The notes beneath the pieces are model-generated. The model searched no databases. It was not told the origin of the DNA and saw nothing but the letters and a program-made list of their open reading frames with translations. Below, one piece after another: positions 13,177 to 19,911 of a stretch of 46,244 nucleotides of DNA. The position numbers and the translations under genes were made by a program. This stretch comes from a virus. The stretch's first letter is position 1; every line of letters begins with the position of its first letter. The stretch is taken from IMG/VR virus record IMGVR_UViG_3300009703_003370, positions 1 through 46,244 of that record. One strand, written 5' to 3'.

Positions 13177-13905
13177 ATGAAGGATTGGTTCAAAAATAAA
13201 ATTTGGAATTGGCTTTTTGCTAAAGAGGCCGCAGAGAGGGAATTATCCCTATCTAAGCAAACTAATGAGGAAAATAGGGAATATAACACCAGTAAAGAAT
13301 TCATTGGGCAAATGCTTAAAAATGCAGAACTGGAATTATCTCAAGAAAAGTTTAAAAATAAACAACTAGAAAAAGAGGTCTTAGATTTTAGACAAAAAAT
13401 CAAGGATCTGAATATCCCAGACTTTGTAGGTGAACGCTTACCGGGCATACAGGGGGACTTTATCGAGAAATATTCGAAAAGATATAGTAAAAAAATTAAA
13501 ATATATACAGATAAATCAAACATGAAAATTAAATTTATACCATTAAACGTTCACGCCCTTCCTCCCGTGAAGCTAGAAAAGAACGATTCAGCTTATGCCT
13601 TATTTACGCCCGGCTTGGGGGATATAAGGATTGGAGTAGAAGAGGACGCAAGTATCCCAATGAAGATGAAATTGATAATTCCCGAAGGTTACGTTGGAAA
13701 AGTTCATACCCCTACAAATATGAGCGGTCAAGCAACCTTCTCAATTAATGACCAAGTAATTAATTCTCACCAAGATCAGGAGTTAGTGCTTCGATTGGTA
13801 AATAGATCTAAAGAACATGCTTTAAGTATTCCAGCTGGACAGTCAATAGCTTCTCTTACAATAGAGAAAGTAGAGAAAGCGGAGTTCGTAGAAAAGAAAG
13901 ATTAA
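13177..13905 (+). CDS. coiled coil plus dUTPase-like fold protein
   Basis: 242 residues. Residues about 15-85 are a charged coiled coil. Residues about 115-240 resemble the trimeric dUTPase/dCTP-deaminase fold: MKMKLIIPEGYVGKVHTPT (motif II region), then INDQVINSHQDQELVLRLVN (motif III region) and LSIPAGQSIASLTIEKVE (motif IV region). The motif III catalytic Asp of dUTPases appears replaced (QVINS instead of GVIDs), so activity is doubtful and the protein may be a nucleotide sensor or structural trimer. Its location after dCMP deaminase fits a link to dUMP metabolism. Confidence 0.55.
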   Translation: MKDWFKNKIWNWLFAKEAAERELSLSKQTNEENREYNTSKEFIGQMLKNAELELSQEKFKNKQLEKEVLDFRQKIKDLNIPDFVGERLPGIQGDFIEKYSKRYSKKIKIYTDKSNMKIKFIPLNVHALPPVKLEKNDSAYALFTPGLGDIRIGVEEDASIPMKMKLIIPEGYVGKVHTPTNMSGQATFSINDQVINSHQDQELVLRLVNRSKEHALSIPAGQSIASLTIEKVEKAEFVEKKD

Positions 13906-14258
13906 TGAATGAGTTATTATTCTTCTCGTTTTTAATCGCTCTAGTTTTATTTGTATGGTTTAAGACTAGCGCATTTGTTGAGTATTGTTCGCTCTTCAGA
14001 TTTAAAAAATTATTTTATATAAAAGATTTTAAAGATAAATCTGATAAATTTTCCGACCTAACTTATACAGATTATTTATCTATATATAAGGATAACTTTT
14101 TATTTAGATTAATTTCTTGCCCCCCGTGTCTTTCGATATGGCTCGGCGGGCTTTGTTATTTTTTACATTATAATGCTTACATGATTCCTTCGTCAATAAT
14201 ATTGGGATTATCAACATTTTATACTTTATCCATACTAGAGAAAAAAGCATATGAGTAA
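13905..14258 (+). CDS. phage-type membrane protein with SCPPCLSIW motif
   Basis: 117 residues. A hydrophobic N-terminal helix (LLFFSFLIALVLFVWF) and a C-terminal pair of helices flank a soluble loop. SCPPCLSIWLGG, a Cys-Pro-Pro-Cys followed by Trp, resembles small membrane proteins common in tailed phages (DUF1360-like). It overlaps both neighbours by 1-8 bases. Function unknown. Confidence 0.6.
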   Translation: MNELLFFSFLIALVLFVWFKTSAFVEYCSLFRFKKLFYIKDFKDKSDKFSDLTYTDYLSIYKDNFLFRLISCPPCLSIWLGGLCYFLHYNAYMIPSSIILGLSTFYTLSILEKKAYE

Positions 14259-14571
14259 AGAGTTAAAAACTTCAGGGGTAGATGAATTCATAAATATGAT
14301 GGATGATAGGATGTCCATTCAAGGCGCGCCTCAACCTAGCAGGGCGCTACTAGAGATTAAACAGGTGCACTCAGCCATTAATAAGGGATGCAGTTGCAGA
14401 AAAAAATTTAGGCAAGAACATGCCGAACAAGTTTTTGTAGAGGTCATGAAGCAGTTAACAGTACCGGAAGCCGAGCAGGTAATATCTTTAGCATATTCAA
14501 ATCAAGATTACGATAGTTTACTGATAGTATCTAAGGCTGAAGAGCAGCTACTTAAGCATGAAAAACAATGA
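14251..14571 (+). CDS. unknown 106-aa protein with CSCRKK motif
   Basis: A soluble, mostly helical protein containing INKGCSCRKKFRQEHAEQVF and a C-terminal charged helix. The single Cys pair is too small for a zinc finger. It overlaps the membrane gene before it (8 bases) and the sulfotransferase after it (4 bases), so it is part of one translationally coupled unit. Function unknown. Confidence 0.5.
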   Translation: MSKELKTSGVDEFINMMDDRMSIQGAPQPSRALLEIKQVHSAINKGCSCRKKFRQEHAEQVFVEVMKQLTVPEAEQVISLAYSNQDYDSLLIVSKAEEQLLKHEKQ

Positions 14572-15197
14572 AGCCCCTACTTTTCATTCATATTCCTAAA
14601 GCCGCAGGAACATCGATTATTAAATCCCTCAACTGTCAAGAGCGATGGAGAAATGCGTCACACGAAATGCATGATATAGATTTACCGATAGACGATAATG
14701 AAAATCTATCTTTTGGGCACGTAGATATAAATGAAGTAAGAAGTAGAAGTTTAATTTCAGATACTCAATGGAATAAGTATTATAAATTTTGCTTCGTTAG
14801 GAATCCTTGGGATAGAGCAGTGTCATTATATGAATATATAAAAAAACAAGATAATGAACACATGTCTTTTAATTCGTTTGTTTTTAATCTGCCTAACACT
14901 GAAAGCATTGGTTTTTATAACGTAAATCACTTCAGCCAATGCCAACCTCAAGTCAAATGGATTCCTGAAGATATAGATTATATAGGTAAAGTTGAAACGA
15001 TTCATTCTGATATAGAAAAAATTTCTCAAATTCTGAATACAGAGATTACCCACCCCAAAAAAGACAATGTCACAAAAGAAAGGGGATCTAAGCATTATCA
15101 TGACTATTTTCCGAACACTAAAGAGGGTCAATTTTTAAAGGATGAAGTCGCAGACTTTTACTCGGAAGATATAAAAAGATTTAACTATACTTTCTGA
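14568..15197 (+). CDS. sulfotransferase (PAPS-dependent, carbohydrate type)
   Basis: 209 residues. The 5'-phosphosulfate loop is near the N-terminus: LLFIHIPKAAGTSII (residues about 4-18). The 3'-phosphate site is KFCFVRNPWDRAVSLYEY (about residues 74-91). Both are hallmarks of the sulfotransferase 2 family, which sulfates carbohydrates. It needs PAPS, and an APS-kinase-like gene lies at 35828. A second sulfotransferase is at 41206. Substrate unknown; a surface polysaccharide is plausible. Confidence 0.82.
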   Translation: MKPLLFIHIPKAAGTSIIKSLNCQERWRNASHEMHDIDLPIDDNENLSFGHVDINEVRSRSLISDTQWNKYYKFCFVRNPWDRAVSLYEYIKKQDNEHMSFNSFVFNLPNTESIGFYNVNHFSQCQPQVKWIPEDIDYIGKVETIHSDIEKISQILNTEITHPKKDNVTKERGSKHYHDYFPNTKEGQFLKDEVADFYSEDIKRFNYTF

Positions 15198-15243
15198 ATT
15201 ATTTATCTTAGATGTTTGTCAAAGAATTAAGGATAATAATCAT

Positions 15244-16188
15244 ATGAATATATTACTCAAATTGACGTTAATGCTGCCCTTTGTCTTTGTCTCTACCGCC
15301 CTCAGTGAAGAGAACAAAACGACAGCGGAGCACCTACAGAATGTTTCTGTTACAATTCGATCCGAAGGCTCATTCTCTAACGGGGAAGGGTCAGGGGTAA
15401 TTTTCACTCGAAAGGACGCGAAAGGTAATCAAGTAAATTTCGTGTGGACTGCTGCGCACGTCATAGATAATTTAAGAAAAACTAGAAAAACAGTAGTCAA
15501 TGGCACGGCCAAGACCTTAGTGGAGTTCAAAGACCCAATGGTCGTAAAAGAAATCAGACAAAATGGAAGAACTGTAGGCAGACTTCAGATGGACGCGGAG
15601 GTATTAAAGTATTCTGATGCGGACGATGGTCACGACTTAGCCCTACTTAGAGTTAGAAAATTTAACTTTGTAAAAGATACGGTAACCTTTTATCTCGAAG
15701 ATAAAATTCCCCCACTAGGAGAAGATTTGTTGCATGTTGGATCGCTATTAGGACAAATGGGCGCCAACAGTATGACCGACGGTATTTATTCTCAGCACGG
15801 TAGGTTAATTAAGTCATTAAACAAATTTGTGTTTGATCAGACAACTTGTACCGCTTTTCCGGGAAGTTCCGGAGGCGGAGTATATTTAAAAGGAGACGCT
15901 AGGTACGTAGGAATGTTAGTAAGGGGAGCAGGAGAGGGCTTCAACCTCATTGTTCCCGTGAGACGTATGGTAGATTACTGTGAGAAGCATAAAATTATGT
16001 GGGCCTTAGACCCGAAGGTGACTATGCCGTCAGAAGACGACCTCAAGAAGATGCCAATAGAGCACGAGCCAAAAGCGGAAGAAGATAAGGAAGAGGATAC
16101 TGCAGACGAGAAGGCGGCGAAAAAAATGTTTCCTCATATGTTAAGAATTACTTACCCCAAGTTATTAATCATTGATAAAACAAGATGA
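15244..16188 (+). CDS. secreted trypsin-like serine protease
   Basis: 314 residues with an N-terminal signal peptide (residues 1-20, ending STALSEE). The catalytic triad is visible: His72 (WTAAHVID), Asp131 (HDLALLRV) and Ser209 (PGSSGGGV). The C-terminus after residue 255 is acidic and Lys/Glu-rich, without a PDZ domain. It is a chymotrypsin-fold protease exported across the inner membrane, unlike the cytoplasmic ClpP-like enzyme at 27018. Possible roles are host envelope digestion or virion maturation; unproven. Confidence 0.82.
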   Translation: MNILLKLTLMLPFVFVSTALSEENKTTAEHLQNVSVTIRSEGSFSNGEGSGVIFTRKDAKGNQVNFVWTAAHVIDNLRKTRKTVVNGTAKTLVEFKDPMVVKEIRQNGRTVGRLQMDAEVLKYSDADDGHDLALLRVRKFNFVKDTVTFYLEDKIPPLGEDLLHVGSLLGQMGANSMTDGIYSQHGRLIKSLNKFVFDQTTCTAFPGSSGGGVYLKGDARYVGMLVRGAGEGFNLIVPVRRMVDYCEKHKIMWALDPKVTMPSEDDLKKMPIEHEPKAEEDKEEDTADEKAAKKMFPHMLRITYPKLLIIDKTR

Positions 16189-16199
16189 TTATAACTTAC

Positions 16200-16310
16200 G
16201 GCTAAGGATGCCAAGGAGGGTGGGGGCATGCGCGGAGTTGTTCCTTTGGACATTATAATCCAGCGCGCCCAGCGTAGCATGACTTTTTAGAGTCCTCTGC
16301 TACGCATTTC
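16200..16310 (+). ncRNA. candidate structured RNA element upstream of the duplicated small genes
   Basis: The 167-base gap 16189-16355 contains three consecutive hairpins. ATGCC (16208-16212) pairs with GGCAT (16225-16229), GCGCG (16230-16234) with CGCGC (16264-16268), and GCGTAGCA (16272-16279) with TGCTACGC (16298-16305), with an inner GACT/AGTC. No T-run follows. It could be an sRNA, a leader element or a recombination site. The strand is a guess. A -10-like TATACT follows at 16339-16344. Confidence 0.35.
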
Positions 16311-16355
16311 CCTTGCCCTGCTTGATAAGTTTATGCTATACTTACATAAGTAAAA

Positions 16356-16424
16356 TTGAAAAATAAAAAAAAACGATTTTCCCCCCGTGAGAAAAAAAAC
16401 ACTAAAGTGGACGATATACAATGA
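16356..16424 (+). CDS. 22-aa truncated duplicate of the next gene's N-terminus
   Basis: A TTG start gives MKNKKKRFSPREKKNTKVDD, ending IQ then TGA. It matches MKNNKKRRFSPHEIEEDRVDD of the gene at 16421 and stops by overlapping that gene's ATG. A -10-like TATACT lies 11 bases before the TTG. It may be a translated leader peptide or a decaying tandem copy. Confidence 0.4.
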   Translation: MKNKKKRFSPREKKNTKVDDIQ

Positions 16425-16488
16425 AGAATAATAAAAAAAGGCGATTTTCCCCCCACGAGATCGAAGAAGACAGAGTGGACGATATACC
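16356..16488 (+). repeat. imperfect tandem duplication, about 65 bases per unit
   Basis: Unit 1 (16356-16420) and unit 2 (16421-16488) share CGATTTTCCCCCC and GTGGACGATATAC at equivalent spacing, and they align codon for codon at the protein level. Unit 2 is the 5' end of the 75-aa gene. Confidence 0.65.
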
Positions 16489-16648
16489 TTTCGATAGACA
16501 GAAAAAATATTTTAAATCTAAGAAAGGTAAGAAGGCTTTAAAACGAGCTAGAAAAAAATACGACGAAAAAGACCCAGATCGTAGACGTAGGCAAAAAAGA
16601 GATTATATGAGAAGAATCAGGGAAAAAGAAAAATACGGAGAGTTATAA
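16421..16648 (+). CDS. 75-aa very basic protein
   Basis: MKNNKKRRFSPHEIEEDRVD, then KKYFKSKKGKKALKRARKKY and a run of DPDRRRRQKRDYMRRIREKE. More than a third of the residues are Lys or Arg. Probably a nucleic-acid-binding protein. It lies just before tRNA-Leu and the tmRNA, so an RNA-binding role is conceivable. Family not recognised. Confidence 0.55.
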   Translation: MKNNKKRRFSPHEIEEDRVDDIPFDRQKKYFKSKKGKKALKRARKKYDEKDPDRRRRQKRDYMRRIREKEKYGEL

Positions 16649-16665
16649 CCACAAACCCCTTTTTT

Positions 16666-16752
16666 GGGGAAGTGGTGGAATTGGCAGACACAACAGACTT
16701 AAAATCTGTCGAGCATTAGCTCATGCGGGTTCGAGTCCCGCCTTCCCTACCA
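16666..16752 (+). tRNA. tRNA-Leu (anticodon UAA)
   Basis: 87 bases, class II tRNA with a long variable arm. Acceptor stem GGGGAAG pairs with CTTCCCT, and the T-arm is GCGGG-TTCGAGT-CCCGC. Anticodon loop CTTAAAA contains UAA. CCA is encoded. It reads UUA, abundant in this AT-rich window. Confidence 0.93.
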
Positions 16753-16757
16753 ATTTA

Positions 16758-16764
16758 GTGTAAT
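16758..16764 (+). promoter_or_regulatory. GTGTAAT element upstream of the tmRNA
   Basis: GTGTAAT ends 9 bases before the predicted mature 5' end of the tmRNA, in the 21-base gap after tRNA-Leu. If it is a -10, transcription would start about at the mature 5' end. Confidence 0.4.
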
Positions 16765-16773
16765 ACAATTTAT

Positions 16774-17193
16774 GGGAGCGTACTGGTTTCGATTTAGGAC
16801 CTTACGCCAAATTGCAAGCAGAGGATAATAGTTGGCCTCTTAAAACATCTATTAAAAAAACATAAATGCCAACGATAACGTTGACATGGAGTTCGCTCCT
16901 TCTGTAGCTGAAGCTGACGAGATTCTCGCCAAGTTCGGTTACGTTGAAGAGGAAGCTCTCCAACTGGCGGCATAAGTCCCGTCACGTCCTACTCCGGATG
17001 CTCATTAAGGAGATAGGGCGCCGACAATGAGCAAAAAAACTAGGAAGGGTGAGGAGTCTAGTATAAATAAAGTGCCTCCAACCTCGTGTGTAGTTGTCAG
17101 TGATGAAGCACGAAAAGTAACACTGACTAAGCTTGTAGTACATTTGAGCCGATGGCTCTAAAGACGCGGGTTCGACTCCCGCCGCTTCCACCA
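16774..17193 (+). ncRNA. ssrA: transfer-messenger RNA (tmRNA) with a 35-codon tag
   Basis: 420 bases, one-piece form. The tRNA-like domain is closed by GGGAGCG (16774-16780) and CGCTTCC (17183-17189), then ACCA. The T-arm is CGGGTTCGACTCCCG, and the 5' side has the characteristic TACTGGTTTCGATT. The tag frame starts at GCC 16868 and ends at TAA 16973-16975. It reads ANDNVDMEF at the start and ALQLAA at the end, 35 residues; bacterial tags are usually about 10-15. It rescues stalled ribosomes and tags products for proteolysis via the LAA end. SmpB is not seen in the window and is presumably from the host. Confidence 0.92.
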
Positions 17194-17197
17194 ATTT

Positions 17198-18769
17198 ATG
17201 AAATTAGCAAATTCAATAATACGTAAAGTTTTCAACGAAGACGCCGAGCTAGGGCGGACAATTAGTGCTTATACATCAAACATATATTTCGATAAAAACA
17301 AAAAGTGGGTTGTAAAAGAATTAAAAAACACTTGGGACTATCCAGATGCTATGGCTGCAGGGCATGACTGGACAGACTGCCTAAAGAGAGAAGCTGAGGT
17401 TTTAAAATTGTTAAATTTAAGAAAGTATGATTGGGCCCCTAAATTAATACACTTTAACGAAGAGAGCTTGGTAACGGAATACGCTGGCGAAAGCATTAAT
17501 AGCACCAATATTCCACTCAACTATGAGCAGCAAGCGAATGAGATTTTACAAGACTTAAAAGACAGCGGCATTAAACATAACGACATAAAGTCAGAAGAAA
17601 TTTTAGTCAAGGATGGGAGATTGTATTTATGTGATTTTGGTTGGGCATCAATAAATGATGATATGTCGTGCGGAATAGACATAAGCCAAACACCCAAGCC
17701 ACTTGCGGGACCGAACCGCGATATCGTACTTAAAGATGGAAACATGATTAAGATACTAGACGAAATTCAAGAAGAGAAACTGTTAGCAGAAAAACACCTC
17801 ATAGTTGATTGGGTTAATTATTTTTCAAGAGAAGAAGTAGAAAGCTACCTAAAGCTTAACGGTTTAGAATTAGTAAGTGTTTTGCCCATGAAAAAACTAG
17901 ACAATAAGTCTCACGTGTTATCAAAATTTTACAAAACAACAGTAGACGATGAACGAGGGACAACACCGTTTACTGTATACATAATCAATGATCCAACTCC
18001 CATTTATGAACCCAGAGAAACTTCGGGTCATACTCGTAGATTAGTTAATATCAATTTGTTTGATTTAAAACACACATTAAGAACCTGCGAATCAAAGACA
18101 CAAAGTAGTCGGGTTAATGGACACCTTAGAATTCATGCAACAGATAATATTCAAGAAACCAAAGATAACTTGAGGGCCCTTGATTTATTTGATGAATTTT
18201 ATAAGCCAAGAAAATTTAAAAACATGAGAGAAGCTTTCGACTCTTTAAATTCTATTAAAAAATTGCAATATGTAATAATGAGAAACTTTGAAGGAATGCC
18301 TGACAATGTCACAATAGATGAACACCTAGATGTAGATGTATTAGTCGATAATTATTACTTAATTAAAACGATATTAGATGGCGACAGCGTAGCAGAACAG
18401 CGATTCGAAGATGGTCATTATAGAATATTAAATTCAGTCATTATCGACGACAAAAGAGTGCTGTTCGATTTTAGATTTATCGGAGATGATTACTACGACG
18501 TTGAATTAGAAAAGCGCATGATAACCAATAAGGTTAAGTGTAAAAATTTTTATATCCCAGATCAAGAAACTCATTTATACGCCTTAATATATCACGCCCT
18601 AATTCATAAACAAAACATTTCAAATACTTATAAAGAAATTTTTATCCAAAACAAGATAGAAGATATAAGTCGTGACGGACTAATGACTCTTCTGCAAGAG
18701 TACATGGATAGAAATAATTTTGAATTTATCGAACCCAAGGATAAGTCTGTAGGATTTTTCAGAAAATGA
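17198..18769 (+). CDS. protein-kinase-like domain fused to a nucleotidyltransferase-like domain
   Basis: 523 residues starting 4 bases after the tmRNA 3' end. The N-terminal domain (residues about 20-165) has kinase landmarks: Lys40 (WVVKEL), a Glu-bearing helix (LKREAEVLKLLN), catalytic His127-Asn-Asp129 (GIKHNDIKSEEILV) and the metal-binding DFG at 146-148 (YLCDFGWAS). This is the compact RIO/LPS-kinase type. The C-terminal part (about 340-510) contains EHLDVDVLVDNYY, like the D-x-D of nucleotidyltransferases, and later ETHLYALIYHALIHKQ. It may phosphorylate or nucleotidylate a sugar or protein. The fusion is unusual. It is likely co-transcribed with the tmRNA. Confidence 0.65.
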   Translation: MKLANSIIRKVFNEDAELGRTISAYTSNIYFDKNKKWVVKELKNTWDYPDAMAAGHDWTDCLKREAEVLKLLNLRKYDWAPKLIHFNEESLVTEYAGESINSTNIPLNYEQQANEILQDLKDSGIKHNDIKSEEILVKDGRLYLCDFGWASINDDMSCGIDISQTPKPLAGPNRDIVLKDGNMIKILDEIQEEKLLAEKHLIVDWVNYFSREEVESYLKLNGLELVSVLPMKKLDNKSHVLSKFYKTTVDDERGTTPFTVYIINDPTPIYEPRETSGHTRRLVNINLFDLKHTLRTCESKTQSSRVNGHLRIHATDNIQETKDNLRALDLFDEFYKPRKFKNMREAFDSLNSIKKLQYVIMRNFEGMPDNVTIDEHLDVDVLVDNYYLIKTILDGDSVAEQRFEDGHYRILNSVIIDDKRVLFDFRFIGDDYYDVELEKRMITNKVKCKNFYIPDQETHLYALIYHALIHKQNISNTYKEIFIQNKIEDISRDGLMTLLQEYMDRNNFEFIEPKDKSVGFFRK

Positions 18770-18789
18770 AAATTTTTAATTTAAGATTA

Positions 18790-18819
18790 TTACAAATTCA
18801 ACGTATAATACAGTGTAAA
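18790..18819 (+). promoter_or_regulatory. promoter-like element for the 58-aa gene
   Basis: TTACAA, 18-base spacer, TGTAAA (within GTGTAAA), then 10 bases to the ATG at 18830. A perfect TATAAT also lies at 18804-18809. Either hexamer could be the -10. Confidence 0.4.
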
Positions 18820-18829
18820 TTTATATGTA

Positions 18830-19006
18830 ATGAAAAAGCTATGCGTCAAAGGCTATTCCGTCAAGGTGTATAACGACGGCGAAATTAGAATTTTCGCCTC
18901 GGAGGATATTCAAGACGAAGAAGTAGCTGTTGTGGCGCAGTACCTTTTAGACGAAGGTTTTATTGATGATGGCGTAGAAGAAGTTTCTATTAGAATTGTA
19001 TCTTAA
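18830..19006 (+). CDS. 58-aa protein, paralogue of the gene at 1028-1231
   Basis: Begins MKKLCVKGYSVKVYNDGEIR. The C-terminal QYLLDEGFIDDGVEEVSI matches EYLYYEGFIEDRRTQVEV in the protein at 1028-1231. Acidic, alpha/beta, no membrane segment. Function unknown; two copies in one window suggest a small phage-specific family. Confidence 0.55.
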   Translation: MKKLCVKGYSVKVYNDGEIRIFASEDIQDEEVAVVAQYLLDEGFIDDGVEEVSIRIVS

Positions 19007-19008
19007 TT

Positions 19009-19191
19009 ATGAATGGTAAAGGCGATAGCCCAAGAAGTTGTTTTTCTAAAAAGTTTAGAAGTAATTATGACGAGATAGATTGGGGTCATAAAAAAACTAA
19101 ACGTAAATGTAAAAAAGTAAATGTACCACAATGCGGCAATCCAAATTGCTGTGCCAAAGAGGCACCTTCCGAAGATCAGTGTGACACATAA
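19009..19191 (+). CDS. GKGD-type small phage protein, Cys-rich C-terminus
   Basis: 60 residues. MNGKGDSPRSCFSKKFRSNY followed by DEIDWG matches a short family widespread in phages (GKGDxPR plus YDxIxW). The C-terminal part has CGNPNCC and another Cys, giving possible zinc ligands. It starts 2 bases after the previous stop. A related [FY]RxN[FY][DN]EI[DN]WG segment ends the protein at 20063. Confidence 0.6.
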   Translation: MNGKGDSPRSCFSKKFRSNYDEIDWGHKKTKRKCKKVNVPQCGNPNCCAKEAPSEDQCDT

Positions 19192-19193
19192 TC

Positions 19194-19208
19194 GAGACAT
19201 CATGTCTC
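19194..19208. promoter_or_regulatory. perfect inverted repeat upstream of hsp20
   Basis: GAGACAT-C-ATGTCTC: two 7-base arms around one base, just after the preceding stop codon. A possible operator (dimer half-sites) or a short RNA hairpin. Confidence 0.4.
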
Positions 19209-19236
19209 TACCCCTTTAAAAATCCCCAGAAAACCC

Positions 19237-19260
19237 CTATAAAAAGTTGGCATGCCCCAT
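19237..19260 (+). promoter_or_regulatory. heat-shock (sigma32)-like promoter for hsp20
   Basis: CTATAAA (19237-19243), 11 bases, then CCCCAT (19255-19260), 14 bases before the ATG. This resembles the sigma32 consensus CTTGAAA-N11-16-CCCCAT. The TTGAC-type elements common elsewhere in the window are absent here. Confidence 0.45.
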
Positions 19261-19274
19261 GCTTTAGTAGTGGC

Positions 19275-19640
19275 ATGTTTATTAGTAATTTTAACAGAAA
19301 CAATGGAGTAAGTATCTGGGATCTTTTTGATCGCCATTTTCACGATGTAGACAACTCTACTTGGAGAAGAAATATCGTACCTCACAAAGAAGAGGAAAAC
19401 AGTTATAGCTATTTTCTTAATCTAGCTGGATTTAAAAAGGAAGATGTTGACGCCACGATTACAGACGGGGTAGTATCCGTTAAGGCAAAAAACAGCGTTG
19501 GCTCTACAGCCGATTACTCTTTCTATGTGCCAGAAGATGCGGACTCAGAAAAAATGTCTGCGAACCTTGAAGATGGTCTATTAACCATTACCTTCGAGAA
19601 AGAAGATGATGTTAAACCTAAAAAAATAAAAATAAAGTAA
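19275..19640 (+). CDS. small heat shock protein, Hsp20 / alpha-crystallin family
   Basis: 121 residues. The alpha-crystallin domain spans about 35-118: YFLNLAGFKKEDVDATITDG, SVKAKNS, and the signature ANLEDGLLTITFEKED (A-x-L-x-DG-L-L-x-I). The short N-terminal arm carries IWDLFDRHF. It holds unfolded proteins during stress, in the cytoplasm. Its promoter resembles the heat-shock type, and a terminator follows, so it is a single-gene unit. Confidence 0.9.
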   Translation: MFISNFNRNNGVSIWDLFDRHFHDVDNSTWRRNIVPHKEEENSYSYFLNLAGFKKEDVDATITDGVVSVKAKNSVGSTADYSFYVPEDADSEKMSANLEDGLLTITFEKEDDVKPKKIKIK

Positions 19641-19662
19641 ACAGAAAGGAGAATATCACTGC

Positions 19663-19697
19663 AAAACCCACTGTATTAATTTATGGTGGGTTTTTTT
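19663..19697 (+). terminator. Rho-independent terminator after hsp20
   Basis: AAAACCCAC pairs with GTGGGTTTT, 14-base loop, then a T-run (seven T). Ends the hsp20 transcript. Confidence 0.8.
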
Positions 19698-19731
19698 AGG
19701 TTTTTTTATATATTTCTAGGTATGATAGGTG

Positions 19732-19911
19732 ATGAAAGCTGTTGATTTATTAGATCAGATTATCGAACATGAAGAATTCGAAAATCGCAGGGAAAAGGTA
19801 GAAAAAATAAAGCAAGGAAAAGGCGAAGAAGCTGTGGGGGAAAGCTGGACACTATTCTACCTTAAGCGATTAAAAGAATTACTAAATGAAGAAGAAAAAA
19901 ACAAAGAATAG
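19732..19911 (+). CDS. 59-aa charged helical protein
   Basis: ATG 19732 (or GTG 19729) reads MKAVDLLDQIIEHEEFENRR and continues with VEKIKQGKG and LFYLKRLKELLNEEEKNK. Entirely helical and charged. TATGAT lies 5-8 bases upstream, so it is possibly leaderless. Function unknown. Confidence 0.5.
   Translation: MKAVDLLDQIIEHEEFENRREKVEKIKQGKGEEAVGESWTLFYLKRLKELLNEEEKNKE

Noticed and set aside
16651-16670. CCCCTTTTTTGGGG as a terminator before tRNA-Leu
   Set aside because: Its 3' arm is the first bases of the tRNA acceptor stem, and no T-run follows.
16794-17194. Two minus-strand open frames across the tmRNA
   Set aside because: They are antisense to a clearly structured tmRNA with conserved ends and tag frame, and have no protein character.
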